The notes under the pieces: generated by a model | The model's input: only the letters and a program-made list of their open reading frames with translations | Databases searched by the model: none | What the model was told of the DNA's origin: nothing | IMG/VR virus record: IMGVR_UViG_3300027608_000021 | Coordinates: 19,150 to 83,149 of that record | Length of the DNA stretch: 64,000 nt | Origin: a virus | Direction: 5' to 3' (one strand) | Shown: piece after piece, positions 50,891 to 57,608 of the stretch | Position numbering within the stretch: position 1 is the first letter of the stretch | How the letters are laid out: each line of letters starts with the position of its first letter | Translations under genes and position numbers: made by a program

Positions 50891-50903
50891 CAGTCTATCC
50901 TCC

Positions 50904-50932
50904 TACTCTCTAGCCGAGATCATTACATAGAT
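50904..50932 (-). repeat. Type A repeat
   Basis: Variant ATCTATGTAATGATCTC; upstream of 50890. Confidence 0.9.
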
Positions 50933-50999
50933 GACCTCAGTCCATACCCCTCAATACTAGGCGACGCTCGCCGCGTGCTTATTTGTTGTGCTGCCCTCT

Positions 51000-51027
51000 A
51001 CCCTCTAGCCGAGAACATTACACATTT
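51000..51027 (-). repeat. Type A repeat without an evident gene
   Basis: The 70 bases between it and the next repeat contain a GGCGA-GCG-TCGCC hairpin but no ORF. Confidence 0.85.
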
Positions 51028-51056
51028 GCCCAGTCTTGGCAAGCCTTTCCCACCAG

Positions 51057-51208
51057 AGCCAAAAGCATTTCACATATCCCACCCGCGTGAATGGTACATC
51101 TGTTCTATTCGCCACTAGCAAGGGGGTTATCCACATATGTGAAACAATCCTGTGAAACATTACACATATACCACCCCCCTGAAACGGAGCCATAATCATT
51201 TCACATAT
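51057..51208. repeat. Cluster of type B and inverted repeat copies
   Basis: Type B copies at 51057-51077 and 51188-51208 flank an inverted copy at 51134-51149 and a near-palindrome at 51151-51170 (TGTG...CACA). The 51030-51287 stretch has no gene. Confidence 0.8.
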
Positions 51209-51222
51209 AAGTATAAGAGAAT

Positions 51223-51254
51223 GGACAGAGAGGGGTAGGAGTCCCTCCCTGTCC
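51223..51254 (-). terminator. Terminator-like hairpin after 51288-51611
   Basis: Stem GGACAG-GAGGG with CCC-TC-CTGTCC on the minus strand, followed by ATTCTCTTAT. A moderately T-rich tail. Confidence 0.6.
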
Positions 51255-51287
51255 TAGTGTCTTTGTGCTTCTCCTACTTCGGCGGAC

Positions 51288-51611
51288 TTAGCGGACGATT
51301 GCGGAGACCGCTCCTCGTGGCAACCCTACGCCCTGCCGCACCACGCTCTGGTGTCGCCCTGTCGTGTGGCTGTACTTCTCCGCTGGCACAACCCACTCGC
51401 CCCGCTTCGTGTACCACGCGATTGGTGTGCTGTACGAGTAGACTACATACGAGACTTCTCCCGCTGTGATGTCTGCCAGCCACAACTCCTGCGCCCTGCC
51501 GTAGATGATCCCTGATCCGTTAGGGCTGCGCGTTGCCCAGATGCTGTTGCCTCTGAACTCTGCACGCTGCGCCACTTTACCAATGGCATCGTGCCGTGTC
51601 GTGTATCCCAT
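51288..51611 (-). CDS. Small actinophage-type protein
   Basis: 107 residues from the ATG at 51611 (GGAGGTCAA before). MGYTTRHDAIGKVAQRAEFR, SYVVYSYSTPIAWYT and a late TTGRHQSVVR motif match a small family I associate with actinobacteriophages. Function unknown. Confidence 0.7.
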   Translation of the reverse strand: MGYTTRHDAIGKVAQRAEFRGNSIWATRSPNGSGIIYGRAQELWLADITAGEVSYVVYSYSTPIAWYTKRGEWVVPAEKYSHTTGRHQSVVRQGVGLPRGAVSAIVR

Positions 51612-51646
51612 TTGACCTCCTACTATCTGAGGGGAACTTCCCCTCC

Positions 51647-51675
51647 TACCCTCTAGCCGAGAACATTTCACATAT
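51647..51675 (-). repeat. Type A repeat with leader hairpin
   Basis: Leader hairpin at 51629-51645 (GAGGGGAAGTTCCCCTC), then AGTAGGAGG. A type B copy lies upstream at 51691-51711. Confidence 0.9.
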
Positions 51676-51715
51676 CCTTATGACAGCCAGAGCCAACATC
51701 ATTTCACATATATGG

Positions 51716-51757
51716 AGAAAAAGCAAGGGGGGAGCACCCCGTCGGATACTCCCCCCC
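51716..51757 (-). terminator. Intrinsic terminator of the 51.8-51.95 kb unit
   Basis: GGGGGGAG pairs with CTCCCCCC on the minus strand and is followed by TTGCTTTTTCTCC. Confidence 0.7.
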
Positions 51758-51950
51758 TGTATCGGGTTGATTCCTACACCCCCCGTCGGGGATGTGCTCC
51801 TCGCCACCCTACCGCTCCCAGATTTACAGAGTCTGCCCTAGCGGTCATCGCTCCACCTGCATCTCCAATACCCGCATTTGAGGCTGCGGCATTTTGATCG
51901 CTCGTCCGATCGCCTCACCTTAGGGAGAGAGTTCCTAGGATCTCTCCTCC
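51757..51950 (-). ncRNA. Candidate structured non-coding RNA cassette
   Basis: Bounded by a type A repeat (51951-51979) and a terminator, but the longest good ORFs are 24-26 codons. On the minus strand consecutive stems can form: GGAGAGA/CTCTCTCC (51924-51947), GATCG/CGATC, CCGCA/TGCGG, CCGCT/AGCGG enclosing CAGA/TCTG, and CCCC/GGGG. Spacing fits a regulatory RNA of about 190-240 bases. Tiny peptides such as the 24-codon ORF after GGTGGAGCG cannot be excluded. Confidence 0.45.
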
Positions 51951-51979
51951 TACCCTCTAGCCGTAATCATTTCACATAT
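51951..51979 (-). repeat. Type A repeat before the RNA cassette
   Basis: Same form as those preceding protein genes; a type B copy is at 52008-52028. Confidence 0.9.
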
Positions 51980-52032
51980 GGATAGAACAGATGTTCTATT
52001 TGGCCAGAGCCACAATCATTTCACATATAATA

Positions 52033-52067
52033 TAAAAGAAAAGGGGAGGGCTGCCCACCCTCCCCTT
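52033..52067 (-). terminator. Intrinsic terminator after 52071-52310
   Basis: AAGGGGAGGG/CCCTCCCCTT stem (52041-52050 with 52058-52067) followed by TTCTTTTA on the minus strand. Confidence 0.8.
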
Positions 52068-52070
52068 CCC

Positions 52071-52310
52071 TTAGACCTTCTTGCTGATTGTTCTAATGGC
52101 TGCCAGATCCCAGAAGCCATCACCTCGTGCCTGATCATTGAGGAGGATCCTCCCCGAGATCAACGCGCCCTTGTTCTTGTACTCCCCTGCGGCTGCTGCT
52201 GCGGCGTACCGCATCACCTCCGCACTTGGTGCAATATTGGTGAGTGTACGCTTCGCGTGTCCACCCTTCCCGAACTGCGCCCAACGCTTCAGACCCCAGA
52301 CCTTACGCAT
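52071..52310 (-). CDS. Small basic protein
   Basis: 79 residues; GGAGGGTCAAG precedes the ATG. A basic N-terminus (KVWGLKRWAQFGKGGHAKR), an Ala-run (YAAAAAAGEY) and a compact end. No family recognised. Confidence 0.65.
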   Translation of the reverse strand: MRKVWGLKRWAQFGKGGHAKRTLTNIAPSAEVMRYAAAAAAGEYKNKGALISGRILLNDQARGDGFWDLAAIRTISKKV

Positions 52311-52347
52311 CTTGACCCTCCTACTAGTGGTGGCGTATCTCGCCTCC

Positions 52348-52375
52348 TACCCTCTAGCCGAGATCGTTTCACATT
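52348..52375 (-). repeat. Type A repeat with leader hairpin
   Basis: Leader hairpin GGCG-AGATA-CGCC at 52332-52344, then CTAGTAGGAGG before 52310. Confidence 0.9.
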
Positions 52376-52392
52376 AGATAACTAATAAAGAG

Positions 52393-52498
52393 AGCCAGAA
52401 CCATTTCACATATGCTACTAGAATCATTACACATATAAAATAATAAAACGCCGATATGTGAAATGATTATAAAAATACATCCCTAATGTGAAATGATA
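52393..52498. repeat. Two type B copies facing two inverted copies
   Basis: 52393-52413 and 52421-52436 read leftward; 52454-52468 and 52484-52498 read rightward. The only place with a symmetric convergent array. Confidence 0.8.
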
Positions 52499-52513
52499 GT
52501 GGCACGGGGGTTC

Positions 52514-52537
52514 GGGAGGAGGCTCCTGCCTCCCCCC
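52514..52537 (-). terminator. GC hairpin after 52549-52848
   Basis: GGAGGC-AGGA-GCCTCC on the minus strand with extra G/C pairs; no T-run. Confidence 0.5.
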
Positions 52538-52548
52538 TCCCCTCCCTC

Positions 52549-52848
52549 TTAGAAGTGCGGATCCATATACTCTCGCGCTTCTCCGAGTGTGAGTCCGTAC
52601 ACGCTTGCTCCTGGAACGTAGAACTCCGTGCCTCGCTTTGTATCCTTCAGTCTGAACTTCATCTCTCGCCCGTTGAGTCCGCCGCTTGTAATGTATCGCA
52701 CCACGACCTCTTTTGTGAGCCGCCCGTTGCGCTTGGCTGCCGCTTCTGTTGCGAAGGGTACGATCCTCACAACCTCTGCCGCGTATGAGTCCGATCCGCA
52801 ATGGATCGTTGCTGGCATCCCCAGCGCGAGTCCTTTGTACCAGTCCAT
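52549..52848 (-). CDS. Unknown beta-rich protein
   Basis: 99 residues; GGAGGGTCAG precedes the ATG. The start MDWYKGLALGMPATIHCGSD recalls small actinophage proteins; FRLKDTKRGTEFYVPG in the middle. Function unknown. Confidence 0.65.
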   Translation of the reverse strand: MDWYKGLALGMPATIHCGSDSYAAEVVRIVPFATEAAAKRNGRLTKEVVVRYITSGGLNGREMKFRLKDTKRGTEFYVPGASVYGLTLGEAREYMDPHF

Positions 52849-52879
52849 CTGACCCTCCTACTCTGAGGGGAACTGCCCC

Positions 52880-52908
52880 TCACCCTCTAGCCGCAATCAT
52901 TACATATA
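52880..52908 (-). repeat. Type A repeat with leader hairpin
   Basis: Leader hairpin GAGGGGCAGTTCCCCTC at 52865-52881, then GTAGGAGG. Confidence 0.85.
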
Positions 52909-52914
52909 TAGCGG

Positions 52915-53109
52915 AGCCACAAGTATTTCACATATACGCCACTAGTTGAGGGTATATTCTTTGATTGTGCCACTAGTTATGTGAAATAGTCTCATATTTC
53001 GTGCGTGCCAACATCATTTCACATATACTAGTCAAAACAAATAAATCATTTCACATATTGCCAGACGCTGCCAAGTTTCGCCCAAATGTGGCACGATCAT
53101 TTCACATAT
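52915..53109. repeat. Dense repeat array in a gene-free gap
   Basis: Type B copies at 52915-52935, 53006-53026, 53041-53058 and 53090-53109, plus an inverted copy at 52978-52990. No ORF lies in the 52850-53145 gap. Confidence 0.8.
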
Positions 53110-53143
53110 GATAGGGGAGGGTGATTGTCCACCCTCCCCTATC
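53110..53143 (-). terminator. Perfect 14-bp hairpin after 53146-53484
   Basis: Stem 53110-53123 with 53130-53143, loop GACAAT on the minus strand, immediately followed by a type B repeat. No T-run. Confidence 0.6.
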
Positions 53144-53145
53144 CC

Positions 53146-53484
53146 CTAGATCGTGATCGTCTGACCCTTTGCCAGATTGTAGATCGCCATCTGGCGATTC
53201 TCCCTCCCGAGTCTCATAGCATCCCGCTTCGTGCGGACGATTGTCGTAGGATCCAGATGGATTGTATCGCCATCCACCCACGCTCCCAGATGCCGAGTCC
53301 CGAACCGATACCAGATGAGGAACAATGCCTGACGGATTGTCGTCTCCGTTGCCGTGATCGGGAGCCTGATTGCCGTCTCCGTCGTGGCTCCTACGGCATA
53401 CCCCCGCTTCGGGGTGATCGGGGTGAGGGTGCGACTCTTGATCGTCGCTCCGCCATCCCGCAGGATTCTATCGCGTAGATTCAT
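53146..53484 (-). CDS. Unknown protein with DP(T/x)-R-AxRLG motif
   Basis: 112 residues. TPITPKRGYAVGATTETAI, HLGAWVDGDTIHLDPTTIV and LGRENRQMAIYNLAKGQ match a small family seen in actinophage accessory regions. Function unknown. Confidence 0.65.
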   Translation of the reverse strand: MNLRDRILRDGGATIKSRTLTPITPKRGYAVGATTETAIRLPITATETTIRQALFLIWYRFGTRHLGAWVDGDTIHLDPTTIVRTKRDAMRLGRENRQMAIYNLAKGQTITI

Positions 53485-53521
53485 CTCCTGATCCTCCTAC
53501 TAGTGGAGTGCTCTTGCCCTC

Positions 53522-53588
53522 CTACCCTCTAGCCGAGATCGTTTCACATAGCATAAAAAATATGCGGAGCCACAATCATTTCACATAT
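53522..53588 (-). repeat. Type B + type A tandem
   Basis: Type B at 53568-53588 and type A at 53522-53550 lie in the same orientation, 17 bases apart, before the 53484 gene; the clearest example of the paired arrangement. Confidence 0.9.
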
Positions 53589-53596
53589 AACACAAT

Positions 53597-53632
53597 AAAA
53601 AAGGCAGGGAGGTACGCTGACCCCCCTGCCTT
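53597..53632 (-). terminator. Intrinsic terminator after 53637-53801
   Basis: AAGGCAGGG-GG stem with CC-CCCTGCCTT, followed by TTTTTTATT on the minus strand. Confidence 0.8.
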
Positions 53633-53636
53633 CTTG

Positions 53637-53801
53637 TTAGATTCTGCCGTCTCGTCGTGCCTTCTCGTATAGTGCCGCACGACTCTCCAAGTAGTCCTGA
53701 CGATCCTGATACTGCTCAATCTTTTGGATGATTAGCATCCCTGTGAGTACGAATAGTGCACCACCTGTGAACGCCGTCAAGATTGCCGAGATCTCTACCA
53801 T
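53637..53801 (-). CDS. Small membrane protein with coiled-coil tail
   Basis: 54 residues from the ATG at 53801 (GGAGGAAACGGCA before). One N-terminal transmembrane helix (ILTAFTGGALFVLTGMLII) then a charged helix (KIEQYQDRQDYLESRAAL). Unknown role. Confidence 0.65.
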   Translation of the reverse strand: MVEISAILTAFTGGALFVLTGMLIIQKIEQYQDRQDYLESRAALYEKARRDGRI

Positions 53802-53838
53802 TGCCGTTTCCTCCTACTAGTGGAGAGCACTTCTCTCC

Positions 53839-53867
53839 TACCCTCTAGCCGAGATCATTTCACATAT
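53839..53867 (-). repeat. Type A repeat with leader hairpin
   Basis: Leader hairpin GGAGAG-AAGTG-CTCTCC at 53822-53838, then CTAGTAGGAGG. Confidence 0.9.
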
Positions 53868-53908
53868 CCGCGTGATGGAATACCTTAAAAGCAAGCCACT
53901 AGAAGAAG

Positions 53909-53984
53909 CATATGTGAAACAATCTCAGACTCATAATCATTACACATATAAGATTGTGTGCGGTGCCAGAATCATTTCACATAT
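53909..53984. repeat. Inverted copy plus two type B copies
   Basis: Inverted copy 53909-53923; type B at 53931-53949 and 53964-53984, the right-most members of the family. Confidence 0.8.
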
Positions 53985-53992
53985 GAATGAGC

Positions 53993-54036
53993 AAAAAAAA
54001 AGGGAGACCAGGGCAGCCTCGCCGCCCTGATCTCCC
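53993..54036 (-). terminator. Strong intrinsic terminator after 54059-54688
   Basis: A 13-bp stem (54024-54036 with 54002-54014, one G-T) is followed by nine T on the minus strand. Confidence 0.9.
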
Positions 54037-54058
54037 TCTTGCCGTAGCAGCCTCGCTG

Positions 54059-54688
54059 CTAGTCTCGGCTGGAGTGTGCACCGCCTTCGGTGCGTGCCTT
54101 CGCACGATTCACCGCTACTCGCACCGCGTTAGCGGTGGTGCGGATCCCTCGTGCGCGCAGGTTCGCAGCGACCTTCGCAGCGTACCCGTAGTGTGCACCG
54201 CCGACTGCCTCCAGTTCGGCGAGAATCGCAGCATCATTCGCTGCGCCTCGTGCACCGTTAGCAGCACCGCGTGCCGCCAGTTCTGCACCGTGTGCAGCGA
54301 CCGTGTGAGAGTGTCGCACCGCGACCACCGCTGCGACCAGTGCGCTACGCTCCGCATCCGCACCGCGCACCGCGTGCGCATTGTCTGCGACCTGATCGGC
54401 CAGCACAGATCCCAGATCCGTCATCTCGCCATCCTTGCCGCTCACCGCTTGCGAGAGATAGGCGAAGCGCACCGCTGCGCCATCCCCTAGCCGCTCCTCA
54501 CGGTTGGCATTGTACGCAGCGCGCACCGCTGCAGCGACCGTAGCCGCAGGATCAGTCGCGAGAATCATGAGCGCATCCTGCGCCATATCCTCACGATCGG
54601 CATACCCTCTAAGGCTGCCAGTATGGAGCGCGGCAACGGCTGCCGATACCTCGCGGATAATCTCCGCCGTGATCCTCTTGTGAGACAT
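54059..54688 (-). CDS. Alanine-rich, possibly sigma-factor-like protein
   Basis: 209 residues from the ATG at 54688 (GGGAG 8 bases before; ATG 54694 is too close). YADREDMAQDALMILATDP (about 29-47) resembles sigma region 2 of ECF-type factors. The C-terminal NLRARGIRTTANAVRVAVNR could be a helix-turn-helix like region 4. The middle is extremely Ala-rich and GC-rich, unlike its neighbours, suggesting transfer. First gene of the leftward block with its own terminator. The sigma assignment is tentative; other HTH regulators are possible. Confidence 0.45.
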   Translation of the reverse strand: MSHKRITAEIIREVSAAVAALHTGSLRGYADREDMAQDALMILATDPAATVAAAVRAAYNANREERLGDGAAVRFAYLSQAVSGKDGEMTDLGSVLADQVADNAHAVRGADAERSALVAAVVAVRHSHTVAAHGAELAARGAANGARGAANDAAILAELEAVGGAHYGYAAKVAANLRARGIRTTANAVRVAVNRAKARTEGGAHSSRD

Positions 54689-54763
54689 ATTCATGTCTCC
54701 CTTCTCCCTCGTCTATAGGCAGCGAGGGGCTGCAGCAGATCGGAGACCCGACCTGATGCCATC

Positions 54764-54829
54764 AGTATAGCCGAAAAGCAAGAAGCGCGTTTTCGTGAAT
54801 ATTCATCAGGTTTCGTGCTTAATATTCAT
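54764..54829 (-). promoter_or_regulatory. Candidate leftward promoter with direct repeats
   Basis: TATACT on the minus strand (54769-54764) has no matching -35. Instead, two direct repeats of TTTCGTG plus AATATTCAT (plus strand 54791-54806 and 54811-54829) sit where an activator would bind. The leader down to 54688 contains GC-rich stems. Confidence 0.45.
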
Positions 54830-55238
54830 AAAAAAACGAGAATATGCACCCCCTCCGCACCGCTCCACGACAGGCGTGCGGGCACCTATTAAGTACCTAG
54901 AGGAAATATATACAGAATCTGAAATATTATATAAGTAAGAACTTATGTTGGAAGCACAAAGACAGCATCGCTTGACGATGCACACGCAAAGACACCTAAT
55001 CTAACCCAGGTCGACCGTGGGGAAACTCTACGAAACGCTCTCTGGAACTTGACTCCTACCCCTCCTCCCCTAAGAAAATAACCCAGGCTAACCTGGTATA
55101 TGTTATAAAATATAAGTGGTACTATTATATGAGACCAAAATACCCTCAAAAAGCGCGTATAGAGTGAAGGGTAAATTTCTTAACAGTAAGATAATCTAAC
55201 CCAGTTAACCCAGCTAATGAGTATATGGGAGTATATCC
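54830..55238. other. Divergent intergenic region between leftward block and second head module
   Basis: No gene found. It is A/T-rich with TAACCCAG motifs at about 55002, 55079, 55197 and 55206 and an inverted repeat CCAGG-CTAA-CCTGG at 55083-55096. It separates two promoters and could also hold the packaging or replication start, though no iterons are clear. Confidence 0.5.
54972..55000 (+). promoter_or_regulatory. Candidate rightward promoter for the head module
   Basis: TTGACG (54972-54977), 17 bases, CCTAAT (54995-55000). The -35 lies inside a palindrome GCATCG-CTTGA-CGATGC (54965-54981), a possible operator. Confidence 0.5.
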
Positions 55239-55709
55239 ATGAGACATCCAGATTGGTTTTCCAGTCTACCATTTAAGGTGGTATGCGGGAAAGGCATGAC
55301 AAAGGATTATCTCAAGAGGTATAAGCCAGCTCTGCTTATCATGGCGAGGGCGGTCACAGACCATAAAATTTTTTTGCGCCAGGTCAGCCTGCATTACCAC
55401 GCTGACCAGATGTGCCGCGACGCGGGGTTCGCCGAGGACTGGGTTCACAAACTTACCCTCTGCTCCGCCGACATTGACACGGCTCTCCACGAACTAGCAC
55501 ACGTCGCCACCCGATCGGAACACTCCAAGCGGTGGGCGAAGTACCTGTTCCGACTGCATAAGCAGTATATGTCACCGATTCAGTGCCGACGCTGGGACTT
55601 GCGGGTTGCCCGTGACTATCCAGTAGCCGTGCGCTACTATAAGCGGCGATACAAGCGGGACCCAAGCCCGCTTCGCAAGCGACCAAGAAAAGAGACACCA
55701 GATGTCTGA
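55239..55709 (+). CDS. Zincin-like metalloprotease, second copy (complete)
   Basis: 156 residues from ATG 55239 (GGGAG upstream). HELAHVATRSEHSKRW repeats the HExxH...H pattern of the first copy. It shows the missing N-terminus: a basic segment (MTKDYLKRYKPALLIMARAV) before the zinc domain. Overlaps TerS by 8 bases. Confidence 0.72.
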   Translation: MRHPDWFSSLPFKVVCGKGMTKDYLKRYKPALLIMARAVTDHKIFLRQVSLHYHADQMCRDAGFAEDWVHKLTLCSADIDTALHELAHVATRSEHSKRWAKYLFRLHKQYMSPIQCRRWDLRVARDYPVAVRYYKRRYKRDPSPLRKRPRKETPDV

Positions 55710-56265
55710 TGAGACGATCGTTTCCAAGACCCAAGGGCAGCTCCGTCGTGGGCGACCCTCTGGGGCAAGAAATAAGCCAAAGCTTGATACCCAGCAGCTC
55801 AACGAGCTCAAGGACAAGGTTGGCAGGTTCCTCCCGCAGGCAGACTGGAACTACCTCGCAGGCGTGCTCGAGGGTACAGATAAGCCAGTTCTTGAGAAAG
55901 ATCTGGACATCTTCCTTACCCTCCAGCTTAAAGCCCTCTTGCCACAACTGGCGCAAGAGATTGAGGGTGGACAGCTGACAAAGGAGGCGACACAGCGCTC
56001 GAGCACTATCAAAGAACTTCTCGCGTTGCGATTCCAGATGGAGAAGCACGAGAAGGGCGAAGATACGCCGAATGCCGTGACGTTTATACAAAATGTCTTT
56101 GAATCACGAGGAATCGACCAAGCTCGGCTCGCAACTCTCGCAGGAGGATTTGGCGGGTCTATTGAAGGTATCGCCCGCCCTCTACCTGGAACTTCTCACG
56201 AAGACCAAGGGGGAGCCGACGAAGCTAGAGCCGTATCAGATCAACTTCCTGAACGATCGGAGTAA
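55702..56265 (+). CDS. terS: Probable small terminase subunit, second copy
   Basis: 187 residues, nearly identical to 385-942 through residue 150, then divergent (LPGTSHEDQGGADEARAV) where the terL frame takes over. Same AT-hook-like N-terminus. Confidence 0.6.
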   Translation: MSDETIVSKTQGQLRRGRPSGARNKPKLDTQQLNELKDKVGRFLPQADWNYLAGVLEGTDKPVLEKDLDIFLTLQLKALLPQLAQEIEGGQLTKEATQRSSTIKELLALRFQMEKHEKGEDTPNAVTFIQNVFESRGIDQARLATLAGGFGGSIEGIARPLPGTSHEDQGGADEARAVSDQLPERSE

Positions 56266-57514
56266 GTTCCGTCTTGTCGCTAAGTCGCGTCAGATTGGAT
56301 TCTCCTACATCATTTCAGGAGAGGGTCTGCACCGCGTTGCTACCTCGACTGGCAAGAAGGTTAACTACGTTTCCATCAATCAGAAGGAAGCGTCGGACAA
56401 GATCAACTATGCCAAACAATTCTACTACTCAATCCCTGATAAGTCTGGCTTCAAGTCTGCCGTCTACACGTCTGCAGAGTTTGAGTTCAGCCTTCACGAT
56501 CACCCGAATACTTCATACATGATCAGCCAGCCCGCTTCTGCAGCGGTCCGTGGCGGCGAGAAAGATGTCTACTTCGATGAGTTCGCATTTGTGCGAGACG
56601 CTCGAAAGCTCTACGACGCTGCCATACCTGCGACTACTCGAGGCGATGGTCGGCTGACCGTTGTATCTACACCTCTCGGACAAAGCGGTCTCTTCTTTGA
56701 GATGGCGAACGATCGGTCTCGCTACCCAGAATACTCAGTGCACATTGTGCCCTGGTGGGAATGCTCTATCATGACCATCGATCCAGCCGAGAGCACGGCG
56801 CTTGCGCCAGACTTCGATACCGACCAGCGCGTAAAGCGGTGGGGTACGGATTCGATTAAGTCCATTTACAATAACATGGGTCTCGACGCGTTCCAACAGG
56901 AGTACGAGTGCTCCTTCGCGGATGAGTCGGTCAACTTTTACCCATGGGGTTTGATTGTTAACTGTGTAGATGACGAACTAAACCAGAAAGACTACGACCC
57001 TAATCTCAGTTACGTTATCGGAATTGACATTGCCAAGAAGATCGATAAGACTGTAGTCACTGTGGCTACAATCGACGATGACACTGGCAACATCACTATC
57101 CACAAGACATTTGAGACACAGGATGACTATAGCAAACAAGTTGAGTTTTTCAACAAACTTATTGCAGACATTAAGCCTAACCGAGTTACCATTGACGCTA
57201 CTGGCGTTGGTGGTGTTATTGCGGAGCAGCTAGTTTCTAAGCATGGTGGCATCGTTGAGGCTGTGACCTTTACGAACTCTAACAAGGAACGATGGGCGAC
57301 AACCTTTAAAGGCGATATGCAGATGGGCAAGGTTCGCTTCCCTCGCAAGCGCGAGCTCCTCGCGGAGATCCACGCCATTGAGCGCAAGAAGACCGAGGCT
57401 GGTAACTACCAGTTCAAAGCTCGCTCCGATGGGCACGACGACTATTTCTGGTCGGCGATGCTCGCAATTTACGGTATGGGTCGCAAGGCTCCTGCCATCA
57501 ACTTTGCATGGTGA
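56093..57514 (+). CDS. terL: Large terminase subunit, second copy
   Basis: 473 residues with the same motifs as 776-2197. Substitutions are mostly conservative (KTKGEPTKLEPYQINF). DNA is identical over stretches such as the VVSTPLG region and clearly diverged in others, a mosaic pattern. Confidence 0.93.
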   Translation: MSLNHEESTKLGSQLSQEDLAGLLKVSPALYLELLTKTKGEPTKLEPYQINFLNDRSKFRLVAKSRQIGFSYIISGEGLHRVATSTGKKVNYVSINQKEASDKINYAKQFYYSIPDKSGFKSAVYTSAEFEFSLHDHPNTSYMISQPASAAVRGGEKDVYFDEFAFVRDARKLYDAAIPATTRGDGRLTVVSTPLGQSGLFFEMANDRSRYPEYSVHIVPWWECSIMTIDPAESTALAPDFDTDQRVKRWGTDSIKSIYNNMGLDAFQQEYECSFADESVNFYPWGLIVNCVDDELNQKDYDPNLSYVIGIDIAKKIDKTVVTVATIDDDTGNITIHKTFETQDDYSKQVEFFNKLIADIKPNRVTIDATGVGGVIAEQLVSKHGGIVEAVTFTNSNKERWATTFKGDMQMGKVRFPRKRELLAEIHAIERKKTEAGNYQFKARSDGHDDYFWSAMLAIYGMGRKAPAINFAW

Positions 57515-57579
57515 CGGGCTGCTCTCCGAGCATTGCAAGGGCGCAGGGTAACGGTTGAGACGCGTGGTCTCCCCCCGTC
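57513..57579 (+). ncRNA. Structured RNA element after terL, second copy
   Basis: GACGGG (57513-57518) pairs with CCCGTC (57574-57579); hairpin GAGAC-GCGTG-GTCTC at 57557-57571. It begins inside the terL stop codon, whereas the first copy has about 24 extra bases before it. Confidence 0.55.
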
Positions 57580-57608
57580 CACCAACACATATAGACAGAA
57601 GGTGCAGG

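Larger units (their letters stand above)
44271..53984 (-). repeat. Family of about 38 intergenic repeats across the leftward small-gene region
   Basis: The shared core, read on the minus strand, is ATATGTGAAATGAT, three variable bases, then GGCT. Type A copies (19) continue as GGCTAGAGGGTAGGAGG and lie just upstream of genes. Type B copies (13) stop after GGCT or a variant and cluster between terminators and the next type A. About six further copies are inverted. I found none in the structural or replication modules. The layout recalls start-associated sequences of cluster K mycobacteriophages and stoperators of cluster A, with a different sequence. Confidence 0.9.

Noticed and set aside
51712-51897. 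A 61-codon plus-strand ORF (Pro/Ala-rich)
   Set aside because: It lies antisense to the RNA cassette, starts within a terminator and has no ribosome site.
51757-51950. tRNA-Tyr
   Set aside because: CTGTAAA resembles a Tyr anticodon loop with CAGA/TCTG around it, but the spacing is wrong, and no T-arm, D-arm or acceptor stem can be folded.
50593-53867. T7-like RNA polymerase promoters
   Set aside because: GGCTAGAGGG ends like CTATAGGG of T7 promoters, but no single-subunit RNA polymerase gene is present in the window; I keep it only as one possibility for the repeats.
44271-53984. CRISPR array
   Set aside because: The repeats are about 20-30 bases but are interspersed with whole genes, have no uniform spacers and show no cas genes nearby (the Cas4-like nuclease at 34151 is a replication-operon RecB-type enzyme).
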